64,000 nucleotides of DNA from Henriciella sp. (GCA_013214545.1 JABSQB010000007.1:1-64000), one strand, 5' to 3'; positions 42,667 through 50,844 are shown, counted from the stretch's first letter. The notes: generated by a model not told the origin, from the sequence alone. Numbers and translations: made by a program.

Positions 42667-44202
42667 TTAGTCGCTCTCTGAGCGCAGCAGTTCATCCATG
42701 AAGCGGACGCCCCAGCCGCCATGCCCAACAGGTACAGTGGCCGTTGGCTCATCGCGCCAGTCAACGCCGGCAATATCCAGATGCACCCATGGCAGATCTT
42801 CAGCCACGAAAGTGCCGACCACGGCAGCCCCGATCGAGGCCCCCGGGTGACCACCGGTATTTTTGATATCGGCGATCAGCGACTCAATCTGAACAAAGTG
42901 GCTGGGATGCAGCGGCAGCGGCCAGACATCTTCACCGGCCCGTTTGCCGACTTCCATCATCTCCAGGCTGAGCGGAAGTTCGCGGGTGATGATCGCAGCA
43001 TAATCATCGCCCATGGCGCGCGCCGCTGACCCGGTCAGCGTGGCAATGTTCACCAGCAGGCGCAGCTCATATTCCTGCTGCGCATAGTATACCGCATCAG
43101 CCAACAATAGACGGCCTTCGGCATCAGTGCTCATGATCTCGATCGTCTTGCCGGACATGCTCGTCAGGACGTCACCTGGGCGGATCGCATCCTGGGAGGG
43201 CATATTCTCCGCCAGCGGCATCACGCCAACCACGTTCACGTTTTCCCCGCGCTTGGCAGCGGCCAGTACTGTGCCCGCAACGGCCGCGGCGCCGGACAAG
43301 TCTGACTTCATCAGCCACATGCCATTATTCGGCTTGATAGAAATACCACCCGTATCGAAGGTTATGCCCTTGCCGACCAAGGCAATCGGGGCGTCGCCCG
43401 TCTCGCCACCGCGATACTCAACTACCAGCAGGCGCGGATCGTGGATCGACCCCTGCCCCACTCCCATTAGCGCGCCCATTCCATTTGCACGGATCGCATC
43501 TGCATCGAGCACGGTGATGGTGGTGTTTCTGGTGCCTTCAAACGCCGTTTGAACCCGCTCGACAAAGTCTTGCGGCCAGAGCGTATTCCCCGGCTCAGTC
43601 CCGAGGTCGCGGGCAAACGTGACGCCATCGACCAGATGGCCAAGATCTCTCTCAAACATGTTTTTCGAAGCGCGTTCAGTCCCTGCAACCGTCACCGTAT
43701 GAGGCTCTGGCGCTGGATTATCGGCATCGAACATTTTGTATTTCAGAAAGTGATACCCGCCGAGGGCATAACCCTTGGCAAGATAAGCCCCGGCACCATC
43801 GACGTCTGTGCTCAAGCCATCAGCGACCAGGGAAATGGCATCACCGTCATTGGTCGTCGCCGCATAACCGCCAAGGTCAGCCAGATGCCGCGCTGTCAAA
43901 GCCTCATCGCCGGTCCCGATCACTGTGATGGTCTGGTAGGGCGCCATGGCACGCAAGGTCAGGACGGACCCAAATGCCCCATCAAAATTGTACCCCTGCA
44001 GCGCTGCAGACAAACGCCCATCGACGGAGCGGTCGATCTTCGTACCTATATCGCTAAGAGCCTGATCAACGCCGACATAAATGGCAATGTCGCCATCGTC
44101 CGGAGTTGTGTTGGGCGTGAAGTCGAAGCTCGGGCCTGCTAAGGCCAGGGGCGCCGCCATAGTTGCGGTAAGCCCCACCACCAATCCACGTTTGAAAGTC
44201 AT
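42667..44202 (-). CDS. Exported leucyl aminopeptidase-family (M17) peptidase
   Basis: The catalytic domain has the M17 dimetal and active-site motifs: ALVGKGITFDTGGISIKPNNGMWLMKSDLSGAAAV and MSTDAEGRLLLADAVYYA (usually NTDAEGRL; here Ser replaces Asn). The enzyme is expected to remove N-terminal residues from peptides. It starts MTFKRGLVVGLTATMAAPLALAGPSFDF, a signal peptide, so this 511-residue protein seems to work in the periplasm, whereas PepA is cytosolic. AGAGGA precedes the ATG at 44202; the ORF track start is 48 bases further up. Confidence 0.88.
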   Translation of the reverse strand: MTFKRGLVVGLTATMAAPLALAGPSFDFTPNTTPDDGDIAIYVGVDQALSDIGTKIDRSVDGRLSAALQGYNFDGAFGSVLTLRAMAPYQTITVIGTGDEALTARHLADLGGYAATTNDGDAISLVADGLSTDVDGAGAYLAKGYALGGYHFLKYKMFDADNPAPEPHTVTVAGTERASKNMFERDLGHLVDGVTFARDLGTEPGNTLWPQDFVERVQTAFEGTRNTTITVLDADAIRANGMGALMGVGQGSIHDPRLLVVEYRGGETGDAPIALVGKGITFDTGGISIKPNNGMWLMKSDLSGAAAVAGTVLAAAKRGENVNVVGVMPLAENMPSQDAIRPGDVLTSMSGKTIEIMSTDAEGRLLLADAVYYAQQEYELRLLVNIATLTGSAARAMGDDYAAIITRELPLSLEMMEVGKRAGEDVWPLPLHPSHFVQIESLIADIKNTGGHPGASIGAAVVGTFVAEDLPWVHLDIAGVDWRDEPTATVPVGHGGWGVRFMDELLRSESD

Positions 44203-44311
44203 GATTGATCCTCTGTTCCTGTCTGATTCCGATAGGAGATAGGGGATCAAAGCATCTATTCAGATCGTCTTTTCCTATCGATACAATAGGACGGGCAGAG
44301 ATGCTGGAGAC

Positions 44312-44350
44312 AAAAAAAGACGCCGCGCCGGGGGCGGCGCAGCGTCTCTT
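44312..44350 (-). terminator. Rho-independent terminator of nrdB
   Basis: On the minus strand AGACGC and the GC-rich inner arms CGCCGCC/GGCGCG close a hairpin ending GCGTCT followed by TTTTTTT. It lies 17 bases after the nrdB stop. Confidence 0.88.
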
Positions 44351-44366
44351 TGGATTGCGGTCTGAC

Positions 44367-45395
44367 TTAGCCCGTCAGCACAGTTTGCGGCTTGCGCTTA
44401 TCGAACATCGACCAGACACCCGCATCGCCATGCCAGTCGCCTTGCGTGGCGCCTTTGGAATATTCCGTGGCGCGGGCTTCAAAGAAGTTGGCGTGTTCAA
44501 CACCGTTCAGGATCTCGGTTAGCCACGGGATCGGGTGCTCTTCGACGCCGAAGATCGGGTCGAGCTTTAGCTGGCCCATGCGCCAGTCCGCGATGTAGCG
44601 AATGTACTGTTGAATATCCTGCGGGGTCATGCCCTCAACTTCGCCAGCTTCAAACGCGAGATCGATGAACTTGTCTTCGAGCTTTACGACGGTCTCGCAC
44701 GCTTCGCGAATACGGTTCTTGACCCGCGAGTTGAGTGCGTCGGTCTCTGCTGCAAAAGTGTGGAACAGCTTCATCATGCCTTCGCAGTGCAGCGACTCGT
44801 CCCGCACTGACCAGGACACGATCTGTCCCATACCCTTCATCTTGTTGAAGCGTGGGAAGTTCATCAGCATGGCGAAGGAAGCAAACAGCTGCAGGCCTTC
44901 CGTGAAGCCACCAAACACTGCCATCGAGGTGAGAATATCTTCCTCATTATCGGTGCCGAACTGGCCGAGATAGTCATGCTTCGCGGCCATCTCCTCATAT
45001 TCCATGAAGGCCGAGAATTCTGAATCCGGCATACCGATCGTCTCGAGCAGGAGCGCATAAGCGGCAATGTGCACCGTCTCCATATTCGAGAAGGCGGCCA
45101 GCATCATGCGAACCTCTACCGGCTTAAACAGCGGCATATAATGTTCCATGTAATTGGCACCGACCTCGACATCGGATTGAGTGAAGAAGCGGAAGATCTG
45201 GGTCAGCAGATTGCGTTCCTTGTCGTTCAGCTTGTTGACCCAGTCCTTACAATCCTCGCCAAGCGGCACTTCCTCCGGCAGCCAGTGGACCTGCTGCTGC
45301 AATTTCCAGAAATCATAAGCCCACGCATAGCGGAAAGGCTTGTAGGATTTCGATGGTGTCATCAGTCCGGGAAGTTTCATCATACCGTCGGCCAT
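44367..45395 (-). CDS. nrdB: Ribonucleoside-diphosphate reductase class I, beta subunit
   Basis: NrdB carries the diiron-tyrosyl radical cofactor. Visible ligands: EVGANYMEHYMPLF, then MLAAFSNMETVHIAAYALLLETIG with Glu, His and the radical Tyr, EGLQLFASFAML, and VRDESLHCEGMMKLFH with Glu and His. The ATG at 45395 (MADGMMKLPGLM) follows AGGGG; the ORF track start 96 bases upstream would pass through the NrdR box. Length 342 residues, no ATP-cone. nrdA is 3.1 kb away, not adjacent. A NrdR box lies 26 bases upstream of the start. Confidence 0.96.
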   Translation of the reverse strand: MADGMMKLPGLMTPSKSYKPFRYAWAYDFWKLQQQVHWLPEEVPLGEDCKDWVNKLNDKERNLLTQIFRFFTQSDVEVGANYMEHYMPLFKPVEVRMMLAAFSNMETVHIAAYALLLETIGMPDSEFSAFMEYEEMAAKHDYLGQFGTDNEEDILTSMAVFGGFTEGLQLFASFAMLMNFPRFNKMKGMGQIVSWSVRDESLHCEGMMKLFHTFAAETDALNSRVKNRIREACETVVKLEDKFIDLAFEAGEVEGMTPQDIQQYIRYIADWRMGQLKLDPIFGVEEHPIPWLTEILNGVEHANFFEARATEYSKGATQGDWHGDAGVWSMFDKRKPQTVLTG

Positions 45396-45420
45396 AGCAT
45401 TACCCCTGCAAATCTCATCA

Positions 45421-45436
45421 ACACCATATATAGTGT
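45421..45436 (-). promoter_or_regulatory. NrdR box in the nrdB promoter
   Basis: ACACCATATATAGTGT is nearly palindromic and matches the NrdR consensus (acaCwAtATaTwGtgt). A weaker copy is centred about 31 bp further upstream near 45460 (GCAAGATGTATCCTGC), the usual spacing for paired boxes. NrdR represses nrd genes when dATP is plentiful. Confidence 0.75.
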
Positions 45437-45556
45437 CTGCAGTCGGCCTCGCACGCAAGATGTATCCTGCGCCGACGTGACATTTCTCCACAGGCTGCCC
45501 ACAGGAAATCAGTTATTAACTTCGAATCGGAGGGAATGGCTCAGCGCGCGCGAACA

Positions 45557-46165
45557 TCAGGACTCAACCGATGACGCGGGCGCCGGCGGACGCGGTGTGT
45601 TCACAGACGTCGCGACCCAGTGAATCGCCGCGACCAGCAACAAGTCTCCATGCAGCTCCATGGAGTGGCTGAAATAGAGACCGCCAAGGCCTGCACCGAT
45701 GCACCATCGCAGCTTCCAGCGGAGCGTGAAGAAATGCGCAGCGCCGAACAGGAATGCACTTACGCCAGCCGCCTGCCACACGGTTGCGCCATAGTTCTCC
45801 AGCACTTGCGGGATCGCGAGCCGGAACACCCATTCTTCCCATACCGACAGCGCGCCAAGATAGATCAGCCAACCGAGCTGACCGATATGCCACTGCCGGT
45901 CCATGCGCCAAGTGTAAGCGCTCAGTGCGATCAGAATTGTAATCGCGACAATGGCATAGAGGATCGGATGCCCCGCCGCGCGCGATAGACTGTCCGTAAA
46001 AACCGCCCGCAAATCTGGAACGGCCAGAAAGCAAAACGCCAGGATCAGCCCGGGCAGGCCATGGCGCAGGAAGACCTCGCGAAAGGATGAGAGCCTGTCG
46101 CCGGTGAAATCCTTATCTCGCTGAAGGCGGTGTTTGCGGCGGCGCGGCGGAACAGAGCTCTGCAT
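45557..46165 (-). CDS. CPBP-family intramembrane glutamic endopeptidase
   Basis: A 202-residue membrane protein of the CAAX protease/bacteriocin-processing (Abi) family. Its motifs are the catalytic EE pair in SVWEEWVFRLAIPQ, the FLFGAAHFFTLRW histidine segment, and AAIHWVATSV in the final helix. About five membrane segments can be counted. In bacteria such proteins process peptides or confer self-immunity, but most are uncharacterised. It lies between nrdB and the lpxR gene, same strand, with no obvious strong SD. The start is uncertain. Confidence 0.82.
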   Translation of the reverse strand: MQSSVPPRRRKHRLQRDKDFTGDRLSSFREVFLRHGLPGLILAFCFLAVPDLRAVFTDSLSRAAGHPILYAIVAITILIALSAYTWRMDRQWHIGQLGWLIYLGALSVWEEWVFRLAIPQVLENYGATVWQAAGVSAFLFGAAHFFTLRWKLRWCIGAGLGGLYFSHSMELHGDLLLVAAIHWVATSVNTPRPPAPASSVES

Positions 46166-46224
46166 GGATCAGACTAAATAAGAGTTCGCCCGCCATGGAA
46201 AGCGTATGTTTGGCGACCTGCGGC

Positions 46225-47280
46225 TCAGCGCGCAATCGAGATTGACACGGCCCCAAACCGCTGCGGACCTGACTGGGCCACGAATTCCTCAGTCCGGTGC
46301 ACATAGGTGAAGGCGAGCTGCACATCGCCCTGATGCAGCGCAATGCCGAACTGCAGATCGCCAGTATAATCGCGTCGATCCTCGACCCGGGCGCTGTCGC
46401 GCCAGAGATTGCCGTCCAGAAACATATCACGGGCGACGGCGCGGCCCTCAACGCCCGCGAACACATAGCCCCCGAATGGCTGGCCCGGCTTGAACACGCC
46501 TGCCCCAGCGAGCGCCGGACGGATCCGCGGCGGGCCGAAATCAGACGACAGATCCCAGCCAATGCGTGCCAGGCCGCCCGCGGCCGCATAGGTGCGGACA
46601 TTGCCTAGCGTGACACCGCCATGCAGCGCGTAATCTGTCTCCAAGCCAAAGGGCAGCGCCGGGCCTTCAAACTGGCGCAGGCGCTGGGCAGTGATCTCAA
46701 TGCCCAGCTCATCCTTCAATTGCGAGTCCCAGCCGCGCGGCTCGACCGCCTGGATCAGGTCATGCCAGTTTTCCTGCACGAACTTGCCGCCTGCCGACGG
46801 CCCCACGACACCGAGATTGAGCTGCAAGACATCCTGCACCATCTGATTTGGACCGAGCCGCGTGGTCCCGACCACAGTGCCGGAAGCATAGAGCCAACCC
46901 GCATAGGGGCGATCATTGGGGTCTGGCGTGACCGCTTCGATATCTTCCGGCGTGAAAATAGTGTGTGACAGAGCGAAGCCCTGACGCAGTTCGGTTCGCT
47001 TCAAATCAAGGACTGGAATGCGATCCGCGACCCATTTGAGGCCCGGCGTGATCTGGTTGGCTGGGCGCACCCGTTCGATCCGGAGACCATTGGAGTAATT
47101 GCGATCCGTGCCGCCAAACAGGTCGTTCTCCGACGTCATCGACCAGACCCCGGCGCTGTTCAGCGATGGATCAGTCGCGCGCGGGGTCGATGTCTCTTGG
47201 CCCAACGCAGTCGAGCTCAAAAGGAGAGGCATAAAAAAAGCCGCCAGGCAGGCGGCTTTTGTCAATGTGTGTCCAACCAT
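46225..47280 (-). CDS. lpxR: Lipid A 3'-O-deacylase LpxR family protein
   Basis: An outer-membrane beta-barrel of 351 residues that should remove the 3'-acyloxyacyl chain from lipid A. After a signal peptide (LTKAACLAAFFMPLLLSSTALGQ) it has the family signatures VWSMTSENDLFGGTDRNYSNGLRIE with the active-site Asn, Asp and Ser region, LSHTIFTPEDIEAVTPDPNDRPYAGWLYASG with the His and Glu region, and a C-terminal strand ending in RFGAVSISIAR. It starts four bases after the stop of a paralogue, and a terminator-like hairpin lies inside its signal-peptide codons. Confidence 0.9.
   Translation of the reverse strand: MVGHTLTKAACLAAFFMPLLLSSTALGQETSTPRATDPSLNSAGVWSMTSENDLFGGTDRNYSNGLRIERVRPANQITPGLKWVADRIPVLDLKRTELRQGFALSHTIFTPEDIEAVTPDPNDRPYAGWLYASGTVVGTTRLGPNQMVQDVLQLNLGVVGPSAGGKFVQENWHDLIQAVEPRGWDSQLKDELGIEITAQRLRQFEGPALPFGLETDYALHGGVTLGNVRTYAAAGGLARIGWDLSSDFGPPRIRPALAGAGVFKPGQPFGGYVFAGVEGRAVARDMFLDGNLWRDSARVEDRRDYTGDLQFGIALHQGDVQLAFTYVHRTEEFVAQSGPQRFGAVSISIAR
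47233..47260 (-). terminator. Terminator-like hairpin inside the lpxR signal-peptide region
   Basis: On the minus strand AAAAGCCGCC pairs with GGCGGCTTTT around TGCCT, followed by a run of seven T. It coincides with codons 7-16 of lpxR (TKAACLAAFF), 25 bases after the preceding paralogue ends. It may reduce readthrough into lpxR unless ribosomes cover it. Confidence 0.7.
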
Positions 47281-47284
47281 GCGG

Positions 47285-48088
47285 TCAGCGTTTAATCGTA
47301 AAGCTCACGCCCGCAAAGTCCTCGTTCTCACTCGCGCCCATATTGCGCTCATGATACTCCACCTCGCGGCGGATATAGCTGAAGGAAATCTGGCCAAGAC
47401 CGCGCTGGATCGAGACACCAGCCTGGATATCGCCAACCGTAACCTTGTCACGCAGGGCCACATCGCCGGAGCTGACGCCGCCAACCTGATCAGGTTCCCA
47501 GACCAGGGCTTCGCCATCGGCGCCTGCAAACAGATACCAGCCTGATTCAGGGCCTTCTTTGCCGCGCTTGTCGAAATTCTGACCGATCCGGACTTCACCA
47601 CCGAACCGGCGGGATGCAAATTGTCCGTCGCGGGTAATGGCGACGCGCGGCGCGATGCCGACGTCAAATCCAAGGCCGGTCTGCGAGGCCGGTGCGGAAA
47701 GCGCGATTTCGGCGGTAATCTGCTTCTGCTCACGCGGCACAGGCGAGAAACTCGCCTCGACGCGGTTGGCGGCAAGATCCGTCATGATCGCGCTGGAAAA
47801 CAGTCGGCGGGAATTCAAAAGCTTCGCTGAGTCGATGCCAAATCCGAGATCCGTGTCCTGTGGGACCTGGAAGCCGAAATGGCGGGTCGTTTCAGTCTGC
47901 GAAAAAGAGCCGGAATAGATGAGGTTCACGCGGGTGCGGGATTGCTCGCCGAGCGAACGGCTGGCTGCAATAATGGTCGCATTGTCGATAACAATGCCAG
48001 TGTTTTCCTGTGCGTGAACACAGGTATGACAGGCCATAGCGGCCACAAGAGATGCGCCTGCAACAATCATTTTACCCAAGCCTCTCAT
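47285..48088 (-). CDS. LpxR-like outer-membrane protein, truncated or diverged paralogue
   Basis: The 267-residue protein has a signal peptide (GKMIVAGASLVAAMACHTCVHAQ) and a C-terminal half resembling the adjacent lpxR product: GWYLFAGADGEALVWEPD, GDIQAGVSIQRGLGQISFSYIRRE and FAGVSFTIKR align with its last strands. The SENDLFGG, NYSNG and DRPYAGW active-site segments are absent, so deacylase activity is unlikely. It probably forms a small barrel of its own. Translation is coupled to lpxR through a four-base gap. The next 430 bases upstream are gene-free and AT-rich. Confidence 0.7.
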   Translation of the reverse strand: MRGLGKMIVAGASLVAAMACHTCVHAQENTGIVIDNATIIAASRSLGEQSRTRVNLIYSGSFSQTETTRHFGFQVPQDTDLGFGIDSAKLLNSRRLFSSAIMTDLAANRVEASFSPVPREQKQITAEIALSAPASQTGLGFDVGIAPRVAITRDGQFASRRFGGEVRIGQNFDKRGKEGPESGWYLFAGADGEALVWEPDQVGGVSSGDVALRDKVTVGDIQAGVSIQRGLGQISFSYIRREVEYHERNMGASENEDFAGVSFTIKR

Positions 48089-48465
48089 AGGTCAGCTCCA
48101 ATAAACTCCCCCGAGCCTGACCTTTGATCCTTACCTTAGCATGAACGATTCCATGCCGGTTGTTCGCTCCTTCTCAAATCTATTAATCATTTCGATCTCA
48201 CAGAATTGTGACTTTGCCCACTATTACTAACGATCAGCGGTAAGAAATCCTGTGAAACAAAGTTAACTGTGGTCCAATTTTTTTTCATATTTGCCGATCA
48301 TTCTGGTCTTTTTGAGGCGTTTAGCGCTTGAATCTACGAAATTTCCGCAAAATTTTGTGCTGTTTTGAAACACCTCAAAGATCGACTTTTTTGTCACGCA
48401 GGAAGAAATTTCAAGCGCGTCAGGCAAAATGGAGACTGCAGGACAAGTTCCCCCGCCCAACACGT
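48089..48465. other. AT-rich gene-free region with a long inverted repeat
   Basis: No convincing coding frame is present (the 66-codon frame 48263-48463 lacks an SD and family features). The stretch is clearly more AT-rich than its surroundings. TTTGAGGCGTTT at 48311-48322 pairs with AAACACCTCAAA at 48368-48379 (one G-U), and inner bases AGCGC/GTGCT extend this to a long imperfect hairpin, followed on the plus strand by a T run at 48388-48393. An unannotated small RNA is possible. Confidence 0.4.
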
Positions 48466-48498
48466 AAAAAAAACCCCGCCATCTCTGGCGGGGTTTTT
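48466..48498 (-). terminator. Rho-independent terminator of nrdA
   Basis: On the minus strand ACCCCGCC and GGCGGGGT flank a six-base loop and are followed by eight T. It lies 21 bases after the nrdA stop; flanking A and T runs could allow bidirectional function. Confidence 0.93.
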
Positions 48499-48519
48499 AT
48501 GTTCCGTGGCGCAACCGAT

Positions 48520-50382
48520 CTACTGGCAGGCGAGGCACTCATCATAATCTGTGTTCGGCACTTCCATGCCCGCCATGCTGGCTTCTTTCTCGTCAGCGCC
48601 GGCAAAGCTTGCCCGCTGAACCGACTTGGAACGGCAGTAATAGAGCGACTTCACGCCCTTCTCCCAGGCCGTCCAGTGCAGCATATGCAGGTCCCACTTA
48701 TTGATGTCGGCCGGCAGGAAGACGTTCAGCGACTGGGCCTGACAGATATAAGGCGTGCGGTCAGCGGCGTGTTCAATGATCCAGCGCTGATCGATCTCGA
48801 ACGCGGTCTTGAACGTCGACTTCTCGTGCTCGTCCAGGCAATCGAGATGTTGGACGGAACCCTCATGCTCGAGGATTGAAGTCCAGACGGCGTCGGTGTT
48901 CTCGCCTTTTTGCTCGAGCAGTTGCTCAAGATACTTGTTCTTGACCGTGAACGAGCCGGACAGCGTCTTGTGTGTGTAGACATTGGCCGGGATCGGCTCG
49001 ATGCCGGCGCTGGTGCCACCGCAAATGATCGAGATCGAAGCGGTTGGGGCAACGGCCATCTTGTGGCTGAAGCGCGCCATCATGCCAGCCTCGGCAGCAT
49101 CTTCACAGGCGCCGCGTTCTTTGGCGAGCTTCACCGAAGCCGCATCAGCGCCCTGGCGAATGTGCTTGAACATCTTCTCGTTCCAAACCTTCGCCATTGC
49201 GCTTTCCATTGGCAGGTTCAGCGACTGCAAGAAGGAGTGGAAGCCCATCAAGCCGAGACCCACGGAACGCTCACGCTTGGCGGAGTATACGGCGCGGGCC
49301 ATTTCGTTCGGCGCACGGTCGATAAAGTCCTGCAGCACATTGTCGAGGAAGCGATAGACATCTTCCAGGAAGGTTTCGTGCTTGCTCCACTCCATGAACT
49401 TCTCAGCGTTCAGCGAGGACAGGCAGCAAACCGCGGTGCGGTCTTCGCCATTGTGATCAACACCGGTCGGCAGAGTGATCTCGGAGCAGAGATTGGACTG
49501 TGTGACTTTCAGGCCGAGCTGGCGCTGGTGTGCGGGCATCGCATTGTTCACAGTGTCAGTGAACAGAAGATAAGGCTCACCGGTCTGGATACGTAGCTCA
49601 AGGATTTTCTGCCAGATCTTGCGGGCATTCACCTTGCGCAGCGGTTCACCTGTCTTTGGTGACAGCAGCTCAAACTCGTCATCATTCTTGACCGCTTCCA
49701 TGAACGCATCGGTGATGTTGATGCCATGGTGCAGGTTCAGAGACTTGCGGTTGAAGTCACCGGATGGCTTCCGCACTTCCAGGAATTCTTCGATTTCCGG
49801 GTGGTGGACATCCAGATAGCAGGCCGCCGAGCCACGGCGCAGCGAGCCCTGGCTGATGGCGAGGGTCAGGCTGTCCATCACGCGAATAAAAGGAATGATG
49901 CCGCTGGTCTGGCCGCTTTTGCCAACTTTCTCACCGATTGAGCGGACATTGCCCCAATACGTGCCGATGCCGCCGCCATTTGAGGCGAGCCAGACATTCT
50001 CTGTCCAGGTGCCAACAATGTCATCTAGGCTGTCGCCAACCTGATTCAGGAAGCAGGAGATTGGCAGACCGCGATCGGCGCCGCCATTTGACAGGACCGG
50101 GGTCGCCGGCATGAACCAGAGGTTCGACATATAGTCATAAAGGCGCTGCGCATGGTCAGCATCGTCTGCGAACGCTTCAGAGACGCGCGCAAACATATCC
50201 TGATAAGATTCACCCGGCAGTAGATAACGATCTTCAAGCGTGACTTTGCCGAACTCTGTCAGCAAGGCGTCGCGCGAACGATCAACCTGAACGCTGGGTA
50301 CGACTCGCAAGTCTGGCGCGCCGGTTTGCGCGTCCGAATTTTGTACCTCTTTTGTGAGCGTTGCGTTACCAGTACCTGCCAT
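48520..50382 (-). CDS. nrdA: Ribonucleoside-diphosphate reductase class I, alpha subunit
   Basis: NrdA is the catalytic subunit making dNDPs. The 620-residue protein has the substrate-site cysteines in LRRGSAACYLD and AVCCLSSLN, the thiyl/radical motif QSNLCSEITLPTG (Asn-Cys-Glu), and the C-terminal redox pair in DECLACQ. It lacks the about 90-residue N-terminal ATP-cone of E. coli NrdA: after 35 variable residues it goes straight into LLTEFGKVTLEDRYLLPGESYQDMFARV. The overall activity switch by dATP should therefore be missing. AAGGGG stands before the ATG. Two NrdR boxes lie upstream. Confidence 0.96.
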   Translation of the reverse strand: MAGTGNATLTKEVQNSDAQTGAPDLRVVPSVQVDRSRDALLTEFGKVTLEDRYLLPGESYQDMFARVSEAFADDADHAQRLYDYMSNLWFMPATPVLSNGGADRGLPISCFLNQVGDSLDDIVGTWTENVWLASNGGGIGTYWGNVRSIGEKVGKSGQTSGIIPFIRVMDSLTLAISQGSLRRGSAACYLDVHHPEIEEFLEVRKPSGDFNRKSLNLHHGINITDAFMEAVKNDDEFELLSPKTGEPLRKVNARKIWQKILELRIQTGEPYLLFTDTVNNAMPAHQRQLGLKVTQSNLCSEITLPTGVDHNGEDRTAVCCLSSLNAEKFMEWSKHETFLEDVYRFLDNVLQDFIDRAPNEMARAVYSAKRERSVGLGLMGFHSFLQSLNLPMESAMAKVWNEKMFKHIRQGADAASVKLAKERGACEDAAEAGMMARFSHKMAVAPTASISIICGGTSAGIEPIPANVYTHKTLSGSFTVKNKYLEQLLEQKGENTDAVWTSILEHEGSVQHLDCLDEHEKSTFKTAFEIDQRWIIEHAADRTPYICQAQSLNVFLPADINKWDLHMLHWTAWEKGVKSLYYCRSKSVQRASFAGADEKEASMAGMEVPNTDYDECLACQ

Positions 50383-50436
50383 GTCTTTTCATACCCCTTG
50401 CATAAGGCCCATCATATATAGGGATTGTCTCGAAAA

Positions 50437-50483
50437 CCGCCATATACGGTGTTTCACTCCAGCCCTCACACAACATATAGTGC
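50437..50483 (-). promoter_or_regulatory. Pair of NrdR boxes upstream of nrdA
   Basis: On the minus strand ACACCGTATATGGCGG (50437-50452) and GCACTATATGTTGTGT (50468-50483) both resemble the NrdR box. Their centres are 31 bp apart, three helical turns, the usual arrangement. TATATATGATG nearer the gene (about 50412-50422) could be the -10 region. Confidence 0.72.
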
Positions 50484-50536
50484 CTATAAGGTTAATGCGA
50501 CGTCAACAGGCCGCGTCTTAAAAACGTCACTTTGGC

Positions 50537-50564
50537 GGTGGATAAGTGGTTAATAGCTGGTTAA
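50537..50564. promoter_or_regulatory. CtrA box with adjacent DnaA-like box
   Basis: TTAATAGCTGGTTAA at 50550-50564 is a perfect TTAA-N7-TTAA CtrA site. Immediately before it GGTGGATAA (50537-50545) is the complement of TTATCCACC, eight of nine matches to a DnaA box. Both lie 155-182 bases upstream of the nrdA start. Confidence 0.55.
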
Positions 50565-50609
50565 TTCGCCTCCCTCGCGCCCGTCAGAATTAGGGGTTTG
50601 AGCAGGCTC

Positions 50610-50766
50610 ATATTTTTGAAAAAATATTTGCCCCAAAACGGCTTGAAAATTTTCCCGAATAGGGCGTCTCGGAGTACGGATTCGAAACGAATCAACGAGC
50701 CCTAGAAAAACGACCTGAGCGCGACTCGCGGGACACAAGATCTAGTAGGTCTCCGGCGACCGATTC
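50610..50766. promoter_or_regulatory. AT palindrome and GANTC (CcrM) site cluster
   Basis: ATATTTTT-G-AAAAAATAT at 50610-50627 is a palindrome. GATTCG-AAA-CGAATC at 50679-50693 is a second one that contains two GANTC sites and sits in a larger imperfect hairpin (AGGGC...GCCCT). Two more GANTC sites follow at 50723 and 50762, making four in 88 bases, against about one per 256 expected for random sequence. Confidence 0.45.
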
Positions 50767-50844
50767 TCCGCAATTTCGGTATTTGGCATTGCTCAAACTC
50801 GCTGAAATCCTGCATAAACGCGCCGAAACCTTCGGGGAGCCCGC

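Larger units (their letters stand above)
50383..50844. other. 460-bp regulatory region upstream of nrdA
   Basis: No credible gene; the 62-codon frame at 50550-50738 has no family or SD support. The region contains the NrdR boxes, a CtrA box with an adjacent DnaA-like box, an AT-rich palindrome and a GANTC cluster, each listed separately. It serves nrdA (leftward) and the lipoprotein gene at 50845 (rightward). Confidence 0.7.

Noticed and set aside
48263-48463. 66-codon minus-strand ORF in the AT-rich gap
   Set aside because: No SD, no recognisable family, and it runs through the inverted repeat; reported as non-coding instead.
50679-50693. tRNA T-arm-like sequence (GATTCGAAACGAATC)
   Set aside because: The surrounding sequence folds into a hairpin of only about 45 bases and lacks acceptor, D and anticodon arms.
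50383-50844. Replication origin in the nrdA upstream region
   Set aside because: There is one CtrA box and one imperfect DnaA box, with no array of DnaA boxes and no origin-typical neighbours such as hemE, dnaA or parAB.
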